The notes under the pieces were generated by a model that was given only the letters and a program-made list of their open reading frames with translations, was not told the origin of the DNA and did no database searches. Positions 1 to 13,000 of a DNA stretch of 64,000 nt are shown here, piece after piece. A program made the translations under genes and the position numbers. Source of the DNA: Volvox africanus (taxonomy: Eukaryota > Chlorophyta > Chlorophyceae > Chlamydomonadales > Volvocaceae); NCBI GenBank assembly GCA_030268105.1, contig BSDZ01000024.1, positions 1,922,001-1,986,000 of the forward strand, given 5' to 3'. Position 1 is the first letter of the stretch; every line of letters begins with the position of its first letter.

Positions 1-2149
1 CCGGATTGTACTTGTTGTTCTACATCTCCGTCTCGTTGGCGCTGTTCCTCATCCTTGCTCTGGCGACGGACCTAGAGGACGATCCGTACGGCACGATGCT
101 TGGATCCTTCATGGGGACGTTCCAGGTGCGTGTATTCACCTGTCACGACAGCGATTTGTCGTACATGTGGGGTCTCCGTAGCGTCTGGCAAGGGTAGTTG
201 GATCTAGTCGACGTGTGTGTGTGTACGGTGTATGGCTACCTAGGGAGACACGATCTGTGGTTAGCTACTGGCTGGCGGCCAACATATGTATTCCACTGGC
301 GGCGCCTCAGTACCCGGATATTCGATTGCAAATATACTGCATGCATATCAAGCAATATGAGGTGTAATGAGTGAGAGTGAGATGCACTTTAGCATATCTG
401 CACTGTGCAGCAATATTGCACTGATACTTCGGCGCTGCCATTGGAATAAATAACCCGCTATCTCACGATTCAGTCACCTACTGAAGATATCCTATCATCG
501 TTCGCTCAGCAGCAGAGCAGAGAGCGTTCGCCTGACCCTGATAATGCCAGACCATTGAAATAGATGCCGACAATAGAAGGCCTGCATCATGCGCTAGTGC
601 ACATTGTATTCGTTCGAAGTGATATAACTGACTTAGTGACCAGGGATCAAACCTCATAAGTTAGAATCCCAGCTTCCGATCCCGACCCAAACCGACAGCG
701 ATCCATGTGCTTGCATGCATGTCGACATCTAATCTGATTTGATGGGCTGTGTGTGCCGTCAACACTTGTACGAGTAGGCTTACGGCACGTACATGTATGA
801 AGAGCACACGTGATCAGCGGACGGCCCACATACATACATGTAAATGCGCGCATTCTGTGGTGTTGCTATCTATCTTATGTACGACAAGTTCTTGCAAGGA
901 CAAGCACCAACATACATATGCATACATGTGCGCCATGTGCAGATTACACTGGCCGCCGCTGATTATACTGTGTACGAGAAGGATGCCTTCGCCACCGTAC
1001 TCTATTTCTTCTGGACCATCCTGTCAACGTTGTTGTTGCTTTCACTGCTCATCGCCATGTTGTCGTACGACTTTCAGGTACGGCAGGGCAGAGAACGGAA
1101 GCGAACGTATCTTGATGTATTTGGTTTGTGTAAATTTCCGTTAGATAGCAACGTACGGCTCGATTCATTCATCTCTTGGTTCTCCTGATTTATCACAATC
1201 CCATGATGTCTGCAATGCAGACATCAACATCTGTCTATGCATCTTATCTGTACACATACATATCGTATCACATTTATTCAAAGAAAATCTCATGTTAAAA
1301 TTCATGATGATTAATCGTTCTTGTCGTATTGTTATTAATATGGCAGGTGGGTGTGGAGGTGGCGGAGCGGGAGTGGCTGGTGGTGTTCGGGGGCTACCTG
1401 CTCAAGACACAGCGGCTGCTGGGGGATGCGGTGGTGCAGCGGCTCAAGGTGGATGATTTGCAAAGGTGCCACGAGATGGGTGGGTTCCAAACACCCCTGG
1501 GAGGTAAGTGTTCATGTCTGTCTGTCTGTCTACCTGATTGTGGAAGCGCCGGGTGTGTATGAGGGTAATGAGGCATGGGGGTAATGAGGCATGGGGGTAA
1601 TGAGGCATGGGGGTAATGAGGCATGGGGGTAATGAGGCATGGGGGTAATGAGGCATGGGGGTAATGAGGCATGGGGGTAATGAGGCATGGGGGTAATGAG
1701 GCATGGGGGTAATGAGGCATGGGGGTAATGAGGCATGGGGGTAATGAGGCATGGGGGTAATGAGGTCGGCTGGCAGTCACTGTCATGGGGTGGCGAAGTC
1801 GGTGTACGGCGCTTCGACAGTCTCATTGGCTCCGTTGGTTTCAACCACTTCGCGTTTTGGGCAAACTCTTCATTCATTCTCTATTTCGCGCAATCTGATC
1901 TTTCGCTGACCCACTAGCTAGGTTTGCGTGCTCATTCCTTCATTTGTTAAACAATATTTAGGCTCGATTTAGGTAAATTTGCATACATAAAAATGAATGC
2001 GCGCAGAGGCCAAGACCAATCTGCCCGCCATGCACACCGCGATTCCCGCCAAATTGTTCGTCGTCTGGGAGGACACAACCACCTGGCCGCCCGACTTCCG
2101 TCAGAAGATGGAGCGCGGATTTTCGTACGATGACGAGGACTTTATTTGA
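1..2149 (+). CDS. TRP-like cation channel, C-terminal part (5' end outside window)
   Basis: Four phase-consistent exons: up to 125, 943-1077, 1347-1503 and 2007-2149 (TGA 2147-2149). The first encodes a hydrophobic helix (reads YISVSLALFLILALA) and the start of a pore-like stretch. The second encodes a second helix with LLLLSLLIAMLSYDFQ, which matches the S6 segment of TRP channels (leucines followed by LIAMLS). The third begins VGVEVAEREW, as in the post-S6 region of TRP proteins, and the last is a short acidic tail ending DDEDFI. S5, pore and S6 are therefore inferred. S1-S4 and any ankyrin repeats would lie left of the window. Introns 1 and 2 are phase 0 and intron 3 is phase 1. Subfamily and ion selectivity cannot be told from this fragment. 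A polycystin-like channel is the main alternative. Confidence 0.75.
1565..1766 (+). repeat. 16-bp minisatellite in a TRP-channel intron
   Basis: About 12.5 head-to-tail copies of the 16-mer GTAATGAGGCATGGGG with almost no variation. The array lies in the intron between exons 1347-1503 and 2007-2149. Because 16 is not a multiple of 3, all minus-strand frames read as the same Pro/His/Ser repeat, which explains the overlapping ORFs seen there. Confidence 0.95.
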
Positions 2150-2370
2150 TCAACTGACACCGCGCAGCAGGTGTTGATAAATTATTTCCAAGGATATATC
2201 TTATCTTCAGCAGCAGCTGCATGCAGCATCATCAGGATGAAGATCTCCCCCGGATGGATCATCAGCATCATCAGCATCACGAGGGGAGATCTCCCCTTGC
2301 TGGTTCTGTAGTTGTCGTACATGCACGGCCCACATATCAGCACAATATAAAGGTGCAGAAGCACCCTGTC

Positions 2371-3105
2371 GGCATCTCAAGAGGCCTTTGCGGCTCTCAA
2401 CTACTACAGGTTCTTAGGCTGTTTCCGCAGACGGGTGACATTGACGCCCGAACAATGATGATGTCATCAATGTAATGACAATGCAGCTAGATGGAGGACT
2501 GAGCGGTACTCGGTGCTTGAAGACGGCTGGAATGACCGTTGAAGTAAGGTGACTCGATGATGACGTAATTGCCGGTTAGGTTGTACGGGAGACAGAGGTG
2601 CGATGTGGTGCAGGTGTGCTTGCGCGCTCCGTACAATAATAAGTGTGTGCCAAAGTGCGTGCCAAGGAAACTGGTTTGGACGAACGGACGAGCGAAAACT
2701 GCATGCGTGCTAGATGCACGCATGCACCGGGATGACGGAAGCAACACAGCAGATGCCATATTACCGTGTTGTGTCTGATATAAAAGCCATGCGTGTGCTA
2801 GGGTGCGTAGTCGCATATATGGTATCACCAACACTAGGTATCTTCTCGGCATCTCGAGAGGCTATTGCGGCTCTCAGCTACCACAAGGGTATTCACACGA
2901 AACCGTCAGATTCATATTCAAATCCTGAGGGCTCCTTCGATCCCAGTAAACTGCAACTGTTTGAGGCAGCCAGCCTGATGAGATCCTGGATATCTACGGG
3001 AATAGGATTAGTTAAGAGACGTACATGTACGACACGCACCAACACACATTACGGTATAGAAGCATCTCCTCAGCATCTCAAGAGGCCTTTGCGGCTCTCA
3101 ACTAT
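2371..3105 (+). repeat. three dispersed copies of a ~34-bp motif
   Basis: Copies lie at 2371-2404, 2848-2884 and 3072-3105. Each contains GCATCTCRAGAGGC followed by TTGCGGCTCTCA and a variable CTA end. The first and third are nearly identical and the second has a few changes. Sequence between them is unrelated. Read as protein one frame gives SASxEAxAALxY, but none lies in a splice-supported exon. They may be remnants of a dispersed repeat family. Confidence 0.6.
2471..2475 (+). terminator. candidate poly(A) signal TGTAA of the TRP gene
   Basis: First TGTAA after the channel stop codon, 322 bases downstream. TGTAA is the usual polyadenylation signal of volvocine algae. The assignment rests only on motif and position. 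Confidence 0.35.
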
Positions 3106-6100
3106 AACATATACTATATTTATTTACGGAAGCTTGCACGCATGCATGTTAATATCATGATGAAGGGTTGTAAAATGCTGCTTAGCTCGTATGGAATTTC
3201 GTACGGAATTAGGTACGGCATCTGGCAGACGAGGGCCCAACACACACATGCAAGCAAATTACTTATTATCGTTTTTGCCCCATGAGGCCCGTATATTTTG
3301 TAATCCACACATATAAATATATATGAGAGCTTGCACAGTGGGTCCATTGATGTATTTGTAAGTGTATATTACATATATGATCATGTAGATATGGTATAGG
3401 TTGATCGGTACCTTGCTAAATACATTTATATAAATACCGGAGTGACGGAGGAAAGGCTCAGCAGAGTTCTAGGAAACGCTTGCCATGCATCATCATCATC
3501 ATCATTATCATAATCGTCTTCTTCATCATCATTATCATCACCATCATCATCACCACACGTCACTAATAAGCCGATATTACACATACACCTCTGCCGCACA
3601 AATAAACAAATACACAAAAAACATTCATTCAGGCGAAATTAAGAGTACTAATAATAGCAGGTAGTTAGGTGCATGCAAACGAATTGCTTCGTTGATGATA
3701 AGTGGGTTGCTGGCCTGCATGAGTGAAGAACACAAGTACACTGAGCGAGGCGGACGTCCTTGAGGCATCGCTCAATTCGTGACAATATGCTGAAGACAGC
3801 CTGCCGCATACGCACACTTCATGTAAAGGACAAATACAGGGGAGGAGCACGCGGCAGGACAGAGAGGCAAAGCCGCGTGGCTCACCCTGCGCAGTGGTTC
3901 GGCCAGGTCAGGGGCCCCTTGCAGGGCGAGTCGCCCAAAACATATAACTCCCTAGGCACGCGCACACACACTCAGCAGACACACAAGACAAGGCTGGGTA
4001 GGTAACATTAGTAGGCAAGATTCATCAAAGCCATAGACCGAGCGAGTTGTTAGTTAACAAAATGATACACGTGCAATACAAACTGATCAGTCCACGCACG
4101 ATCACATAGTCGCAAGATAGGTGGAAGTCCACATCCATCGCATCCTCGTTGGACAGGTGGTGGATATCGGAGTGCCAATATTGATAAGATGTAATAAGAG
4201 TTGTTTGTGCAGCTCCATCTATCGTCACTGTTGCGCACTCTCGGCTCCAGCACCGCAGCAGCACCGCAGCAGCACTAGATGGATGGATGGATGTGGCACC
4301 TATTGATGCTGGGCAGCACAGCAGCAGACGTGGGCATACATACCGATGATCGCTACATCCCTCCCTCCTCCTCCCCCCCAGTATGCGCCTCACGTGCATT
4401 ACAGACCTGCGACAGGTGCAAGCCAGCCATGAACTTGTTGTATCCTGGATTGGACCACAGATGATCATCCTTCCGATCGGGCCTTTGTAGGCCGACACAA
4501 CAGAGATACAACAGAACCCCCCGCCGCTGTTTGTATCGTACTTCCTCTATTAACAGCAGCAGTAGCAGTAGCAGGCAATCGTGTAGTAGTATGCATGTAT
4601 ATGTGACGCACATAATACATACAACAACCGCGGCCCCCCGCTTGCCCCGCCGGCGACCACCACATACAACAAAATTCGCACAGCAATGTTCTCCCGCATT
4701 GATCAGTTGGTACGTAGGTTAGCGACATCAACTAACGCTTCACTTTAGCTAGCGTTAGGTAGTCGTGTGGCAAAGTGTTTGCATGTTAACAATCGATATT
4801 AATTTTCCACCGCCACCACCAATACAAACACGTCCTTTTACGATCAGGCCCATTCTGCCAGCAACAGCCAACATACAGGACATACTATCCATTCAACGTG
4901 ATGGAAAGATCGAGCACCTCGCTCACGCTCGTGTACACCCGCGAACGAGATTACATTGCCTGGTAGAAGGAGATCCCCCCCTGTTTTTTTCCATCTGTGC
5001 GTGCTTTTGATGATGATGATGATGATCCACGCACATACGCACGGTAATGATCCATCTATCCCAACAGCACCTACAGCCGACACGTCTGACGTACAATACT
5101 AGCCCTGCCAGCCGCAAATACGAAGTGCACGTCGAGAGACCATAGGAAGTTTCCAAAAGCTGCACATACATACGCGCAGCGGAGAGAATCACGTACGGCA
5201 GCAGCTGCACGGGATCCAGCATCAGTCCCCTCGCTTGTGCGAACAATATAATAAGAACGCATGTAGTTTGCATGTTTCCATGCATCCATCGATTTCCGGA
5301 CGGACGGACGGACAAACCGACCGCCGCCAACAACAGTATGTACGTACAATACCCATCGACAAGCAACTAACGACAATAATTGCAACGCGGTACAAATAGT
5401 TTGGGCGCTTGGTCCTGTTTTAGAAGCAAGCCCCGCCGCGCATGGATAAGCCATATAGAGATGGAGCAGGAAATAGATAAGTAGGGCGAGCGAGCCAGTC
5501 AACACGCACCATCCTTCACAAGATGCATGGCGTATTTTACACTTGCATTTATCATCCGCTCTATCTGCCCAGCAGCAGCAACTTACGCACCCCAGCAGCA
5601 GGCTCATTTCATCCCTGCGTGCGCGCCTCCATCTTTCCGTCAGCAGCCACAGCAGTGCATGCATATATACATGGCATCCATACCGACCGGTAAGTGCTCC
5701 CATCAAGCGAAATTGATAGCTGGTCGCAACAGCAGATTACTCCATCTCTCCCTAGCTGCCAAGTATGTACATACACCACGTACGTATGCATGCCCAGCAG
5801 CCACGCGCGTATACATAGACATCCACCCTTCCTTCCTTCCGTCCTTCCCCACGCAGAACCAAATTAATACTATTCCACCGCTGCTCCACCGTTGATTCAT
5901 TCGCCGTCCAAGTACGCCACCTAATCACATCATCAAATGCTGTGCTCAACTACCTTCACCTTGGCTGGTGTGTGCCTGTGCAGCCCAGGGCCTTGCAAGT
6001 ATCCAACACGCGGGAAAGCATGCGTGCCGGCGGGATAGCGGATGGACTACCGACGTATAAATTTGTACGTATGCCGTACTTAACATATCTGAAGCTTCCT

Positions 6101-7070
6101 TTACGTACATCTGCATCTGCCAGCTGGCACGGTTTGCGCGCGTGAGCGCAAATTGGCGCCCCATAAATACGTAAATTACTTCAAAATCTCGGTCCCCATT
6201 CAATCACAACTGATGAAGATGATGCGTGGATCGCTGCAGCAGCGGGCGGATAGGTAGGTAGATAGATAGAACTACGTAACATCGCCCGCCGCCGCATGCA
6301 ACGCGACGCCTAATCATGAACCCATAATCCAATCCTTGGAAAAGAACGTACATAATATAACATTGCACGCCATTCAGAGATCCATCAAGTCCGTAATCAT
6401 CAACGCAACACGCACGCAGCATGCATTTCACTGATGGATTGACAGATAGATAAATAGCGAAGCATACATCAGGCCAACATAACTCGTAGAACACTAGTAA
6501 AAAAGGAGCAGCAAATATGTATGTGAAGTGAGATAGCTGGCTGCCAGCGGGGAGCACGCACGCACGCACCAATGCACTTGCATGCACCGTCGCCGCTCGC
6601 ACCCCTGCGATGCTGGTTGGTGATTGATTGCGTGTATGAGTTACCTCCATATTGGGATTGATAATGACTAACCGATCTGTATAATAATTATTATTATCCG
6701 TGAAGATAATAATAGCTAGATTGGACGCCAAACGAAATGACAGCGACGACCGAGGCGGGACCGAAGTAAACTAACCGCAAGGGGATGAAGTCCAACGCAC
6801 AGCGAGAGCGAGCCGGAGAGAATAATGAAGATGAAGGAACGTAAAAGGAAAATTAAGGAAAGCAAGCGCAGAACAAAAATAGTCACGCACAGTCTTAGTC
6901 AATACCTTCTACAAGCATCAAGACATACAACTAGCGATCGAGACGTGCGTGCGTAGGGTTAATTTATTGTCCAGATGGACGCTTGTGCACTGTTCCGGCG
7001 GCTGAAAAACCTGTCAGTCGGACTACTGACGGACGACCGCGAGCTGTTCTACCTGAGCGAGAGCACGTCA
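2476..7070. other. gene-poor interval
   Basis: No exon chain with consistent splice phases was found on either strand. The stretch holds the three-copy motif listed separately, an ATC/ATT microsatellite at about 3487-3554, and many CATA/GTAC-rich runs. It must contain the 3' untranslated region of the giant minus-strand gene, whose stop is at 7071-7073. The minus-strand reading of TGTAA nearest below that stop that I noticed is near 5533, too far to assign with confidence. The open frames here are short and look random. Confidence 0.5.
3487..3554. repeat. ATC/ATT microsatellite
   Basis: Imperfect CAT/CATT trinucleotide run in non-coding DNA. The minus-strand reading as an Asp-rich peptide is an artefact of the repeat. 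Confidence 0.8.
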
Positions 7071-10000
7071 TCATCTTCGTTTGGTCGAAGCCCCCCAGGC
7101 ATTGGCTTTCATTTGCTCCATCACCTCTCGGCGACGCAACTCCTGCGCAGATGGAAAGACGTCATCATATATATGCGCGGTGCACGTTGGTTCTAACATA
7201 TCTACCCTATTAGTTGTAAAAATTGTCGACATTTCCCATCACTTTGTCGGACAGGCAGCATCGTCGCAACGGCGAGCTATGATGTGATGATGATTGGTCA
7301 GCGTGTCGTACGAACCGTCGTGACAAATCGTGATCAATCGCATGTATGCATGCGTGCAGCCCGCCCAAAAGTATGTAGTTGCACATCGCCCTGCCTGACC
7401 ATGTAAGGACTCCGCGGCGGTGATTCCTTTCTTTTTCTTAATATTTGTTCCTATCATGATACAGATTATCTTATAATACTTACCTCTGCAGTCGGACGGG
7501 TTGCTGGCAAAACGGCATCATCAAGAAGTTCCTCTTCCTCAAGATCATCATGGATGGAAGTGTTGCCGATGTCTGCGAATTTGAATTGTCGCACGCTGCG
7601 ACCGCCACCCTGATGACAAGCATGGATACGGGAAGATAAAAGGAGTGAAGGATAGGAAGCAGGTCAGGAGAGGGGTGTAAAGGTACTTGCTTCATTTTCA
7701 TAGCGCTGCGCGTATGTATCAAGGTATAGCAAGTACTACATATGTAACGCGTGTGGTGCATTTTTGCCATATCTGGACCGCCTGACCGGAAAATACAGTC
7801 TGAGGTCAAAAGCATCCTTTTCCGTGCTCTCTGGAAAGCAAGAAGCTTCAACGGGCTCTGCGACTCACCGTTGCCTTGCCAGAGCGAGTAGGACCTGGGG
7901 CCGGATGCTTGGAGTCGCCGCCTTCATCGCCAACGTCCTCCGCACCCTACAAGACAATGCAGGTAAGATCAGAAATCCAAATAGTGTGAAGCCGTACGTA
8001 AATTTTCAATCTTGCCCTAACCCGCATGAAGGGTTTTAACAATATATATGGAATTGACTTCAGCTGCATCTCAATCCTTGCATTCCAGGCAGGTTGGAGA
8101 TAGAGCCGCAATCATGAACCCAGCAGTTCATCTCGCGGTTCCTTTCTCGCTCGCTTGCCCTCTCACCTCTCCAGCGCCTGGAGCGAATATTATCTTTCGG
8201 GAGGGCTTACTGAAGCCCGTGACCGGCGGCGGCTGCCCTGCCGCCGCTGCTGCCGCTGCCGCCGCCGCCGCATCCGGATCCAAGCTGCCATCATGTTCGC
8301 CCATGCCAGGCCTACAAATCACCATGCACGAACGGAAGTGGGTAGGCGAAAGTGACAAAGATACATATGCTTAGGGTTCTATTCCCGGGTCGACGAAGCA
8401 ACAGAGGCGCCCTTAAGCTCCTTAAGAATGGCGTCCCATCACGAGCTAATCTCATGTCCCATACGCCCCCCTTTCGGGTACATGTACCGCATTGCATATG
8501 TCACGCTGCCTGCCCATCAGCATACCAGCAATCTATGTTCTTCGTCCCCCAGCAGTCAATGACCCTACATACGCTCCCGCGCAAATTTAGTTGGTAGGAT
8601 CATGGATATCAGGCGTACGTAACCGAATACCGACACAGGCCGAGCCGGAAGTAATATAATCCCTTGACCAACCCTCCGTATTGTTTATCCACAGGCTGGG
8701 TCATCTCATATGCACAATATACTACACTATACTACCTGTGGAAGTCGCGCAAGTTGGGTGGCAGACCAGCTTTTTCCGCTGTGGCTGCACTCGTCGCTGC
8801 AGCGGCCTCCTCATCCACATCACCGGCTGAATGTCCGCCATCGGGCCGATTGAACCGGCCAACGCTGCGGCTGCCACCCCCCCTAGCACCGCCGCCAGCA
8901 AGCTTCGCTGCCGCAGCGGCTGCGACTGCGTCATCGTCCATGTCGCCACCGAACCCGTCCCCGGGGCGGTTGAACCGGACGCTGCGCTGACCTGACGACG
9001 CTGTGCTACTTTTCTTGATGACAGAGGAGCCGTCCGGTGTCTCTGAATCCATCCCGCCGCCGTGGGCGTCCCCTGGACGATTAAAGCGCACACTTCGGTG
9101 GCCGCTGGCGGCCGGTGTTGAGCCACCACTGGCGGCCGCCGCCGCAGCGGCGTCATCATCAAAGTCCCCGCCAGCAGGGTCACCAGCACGCTTGAACTTG
9201 GCCATGCCCTTGCCCCAAGTGCCACCGACAGCGCCGGCAGCTGATCCCGCTGCCGCTGCAGCGTCGTCGTCGAAGTCGCCTCCAGCGCCATCACCGCCTC
9301 GCTTAAAGTGGGCCATACCCTTGCCTCGGCTAACGCCAGCAAGCCCGGCAGCCCCCGCCGCTGCAGCGTCGTCGTCGAAGTCGCCTCCAGCGCCATCGCC
9401 ACCTCGCTTAAAGTGGGCCATACCCTTGCCTCGGCTAACGCCAGCAAGCCCGGCAGCCCCCGCCGCTGCAGCGTCGTCGTCAAAGTCGCCTCCAGCGCCA
9501 TCGCCACCTCGCTTAAAGTGGGCCATACCCTTGCCTCGGCTAACGCCAGCAAGCCCGGCAGCCCCCGCTGCTGCAGCGTCGTCGTCGAAGTCGCCTCCAG
9601 CGCCATCGCCACCTCGCTTAAAGTGGGCCATACCCTTGCCTCGGCTAACGCCAGCAAGCCCGGCAGCCCCCGCCGCTGCAGCGTCGTCGTCGAAGTCGCC
9701 TCCAGCGCCATCGCCACCTCGCTTAAAGTGGGCCATACCCTTGCCTCGGCTAACGCCAGCAAGCCCGGCAGCCCCCGCCGCTGCAGCGTCGTCGTCAAAG
9801 TCGCCTCCAGCGCCATCGCCACCTCGCTTAAAGTGGGCCATACCCTTGCCTCGGCTAACGCCAGCAAGCCCGGCAGCCCCCGCTGCTGCAGCGTCGTCGT
9901 CGAAGTCGCCTCCAGCGCCATCGCCACCTCGCTTAAAGTGGGCCATACCCTTGCCTCGGCTAACGCCAGCAAGCCCGGCAGCCCCCGCCGCTGCAGCGTC

Positions 10001-13000
10001 GTCGTCGAAGTCGCCTCCAGCGCCATCGCCACCTCGCTTAAAGTGGGCCATACCCTTGCCTCGGCTAACGCCAGCAAGCCCGGCAGCCCCCGCTGCTGCA
10101 GCGTCGTCGTCGAAGTCGCCTCCAGCGCCATCGCCACCTCGCTTAAAGTGGGCCATACCCTTGCCTCGGCTAACGCCAGCAAGCCCGGCAGCCCCCGCTG
10201 CTGCAGCGTCGTCGTCGAAGTCGCCTCCAACGCCATCGCCACCTCGCTTAAAGTGGGCCATACCCTTGCCTCGGCTAACGCCAGCAAGCCCGGCAGCCCC
10301 CGCCGCTGCAGCGTCGTCGTCGAAGTCGCCTCCAGCGCCATCGCCACCTCGCTTAAAGTGGGCCATACCCTTGCCTCGGCTAACGCCAGCAAGCCCGGCA
10401 GCCCCCGCTGCTGCAGCGTCGTCGTCGAAGTCGCCTCCAGCGCCATCGCCACCTCGCTTAAAGTGGGCCATACCCTTGCCTCGGCTAACGCCAGCAAGCC
10501 CGGCAGCCCCCGCCGCTGCAGCGTCGTCGTCGAAGTCGCCTCCAGCGCCATCACCGCCTCGCTTAAAGTGGGCCATACCCTTGCCTCGGCTAACGCCAGC
10601 AATCCCGGCAGCCCCCGCCGCTGCAGCGTCGTCGTCAAAGTCGCCTCCAGCGCCATCGCCACCTCGCTTAAAGTGGGCCATACCCTTGCCCCAAGCGCCG
10701 CCCGCTACCTCTGGGTCCTCGTCTAAACCGGAACCCAAATCTCCACCACCGCCTGGTCGCTGAAACCCTTTTGCATAACCAGCTTTGAATCCCGCCGCTG
10801 TGGCTGCCGCCATAGCGCCAGCGACATCCTCGTCCATTCCATCGTCACCACCTTGACCATACTGCATCCGACCTCTCGAGGCTTTTCCGCTTACAACGGC
10901 AGCGGCAGTGGCGGCAGCGGCAGCTGCTGCAGCACCATCGCCATCTTCCTCTACGTCACTGCCAGCGGCCGAACGATTCGCTTGTTTGAGCTTGAGATGG
11001 CTTCTAGGAGCTCCTTTCTTTGGACTGCTGCGACCGGCGGTGGCAGCTTCTTCGTCATCCATGTCACCTCCGCTGACGCCATTGCCACCACCGGCGTGCT
11101 TTAGCCTAACAGATCGGCTGCCACTCTGTGGATGGAGACCTGGGTCACCGCGGCCAACATGTGCACGGGAGCTACGGTGGCCTAATGACGCCCCCGCAGC
11201 AGCGGCGGCACCGGCGCCCGTGGCAGCGATAGCCCAGCTGCCGCCGGCACCACCGTCCAAACCATCGTCCGTACCGATGCTGGCAGGCTCGCGTGTCATT
11301 GTCTTTAAGTATATGGAAGGTAGGGAACCCAAATGGTGGCGCCCTGGCACCTCCGACGGGGTGGTGCCAGCAGCATCGGAGCCAGTCCCAGCACCGCTGG
11401 CGCTGCCAACGCTTGTTAGGCCAGCGGAGGCGCCGGCGCCAGTGGTTCCGGTGGCATCCCCAGCGGGAAGTTTTGCAGTAGTACGTGGACTGGAGGCAAC
11501 AGCGGAGCCACCGGTGGCACCGGCTGACAGGAGTGAGGCAGCAGCGGAGCCGCCACTGAGACTGCTTCTGTCCACACCTGCAATGGCATCACCGCTGGCG
11601 GAGCTGCCCCTTGGGGGTCTTGTTAAAGAGATGCCAGCAGCACCAATGACTGCAGCGGCACCACCGACTCCACCAGCGGCGGTGACTGCAGCTCCAGCAC
11701 CTTCGGCAGCGTTGGCGGCAGCACTTAGCCTCGCTGTATGCAAAGCGGGCCCGGGCGACAACGCATTGGCGGCGACGCTACCGACAGGGCTGCCGAGCTC
11801 TATCCCTAACGTTGGAACCTCAAAGCCCATGGCGGATGGGCCACGACTGTGGACTCCCTTCAGAGCCGCACCTCCGGCCGTCGCGCCCATCACTGCCGCC
11901 GCGGCCGCGGCCGCCGTCGCAGCAGCTTCGTCTAACTCTGCCAGGGTAGGCAGCTCCGACGCTGAACCCAACGCGTTGGTACGCGGCGAGGGATGCCCAC
12001 CGCCAGCCTTGTTGGCAGCGGCGCCGCCGAACAATCCGCCAAAGACTTTTGAGAATAAACCCTTGGGGCGCGCTTCAGCTGTGGCGGCACCCGCGGGGGC
12101 GCCGGTTGCAATGCCAGCTGCCACCGCGGCTGCAGCGGCGCCTGATCCATCACCAGAAGCACCCGGAGACGCCCATTCCTTGTCGCTACCTTCTGCGTGA
12201 CTGGAGTTGAGGCCGATGGCACTCCGCTGTGCAGAGCCGCCGGGGCCACCAGCGGCGGCGGCAGCGATACCAGCAGCCCCTGCCGCTGCTGCAGCGGCCG
12301 CAGCGGCCGCAGCTTCTAATCCAATTAGCGGCAACTCCCCAGACGTCTCCTGTATCGAACCACGATTTAGTCCAAATGAAAGCGATCGGAGAGTAATGTT
12401 TATACAGTGCTATGCAATGGCACATTGCAAACACCCAAATGGCGGACTTCAGCAATGCACCACACGTGCCAAAAATGGACTCTTTCTTGTCATTACAGAT
12501 CCTAAGCAGAAGGTCAAACGTGTCTATATGTTCCTGGTCAAAAAGAACGAGTGCAACCAAACCAGCAAGGCCAAACGGGACGAACCTAAATATGTGAATA
12601 CCATTTCATCCCGAAGCAGAAAACCTTTTCCCAAACACACAGCCATGTAAAACTCACCGAAAGGGTTGGCACCTTGAGTGAACCGCCTCCAGCTATGTCA
12701 CCGGCCCGTGCGAACAGGCCGTGGTTGCTGGTGGTTGAGGGTCCACTACTCGGGGTTTCCTGCTGAGGGTAGTTGATGGGAGGGGGTGAGTACACCGGAA
12801 CCAAGAGAATGATTAAGTAGGGAAGTCGAGGATGCTCGCCTTTCTACAATCCAAGATGAACACGCACGCATCAAAGTTTTTTCGCTGTGAAGCAACCTGA
12901 GGAACCCACAAAACGAAAAACCACCTCAACTAGTGCATCCAGGCCGTCCGCAACGTTGCCGCCGTAACGAGCCTCCACCTCCTTCCCTGCCTTCGCATCC

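Noticed and set aside
1565..1766. CRISPR-like array
   Set aside because: Units are contiguous 16-mers without spacers, in a eukaryotic intron.
6975..7213. Plus-strand frames of 73-76 aa
   Set aside because: They lie opposite the last exon of the giant gene and its 3' flank and have no splice context.
9003..10763. Plus-strand frames of 586 and 472 aa and a second minus-strand frame of 646 aa over the repeat array
   Set aside because: The 105-bp unit keeps every frame without a stop in one unit open through all units. Only the minus-strand frame joining to flanking exons has splice support and continues outside the array.
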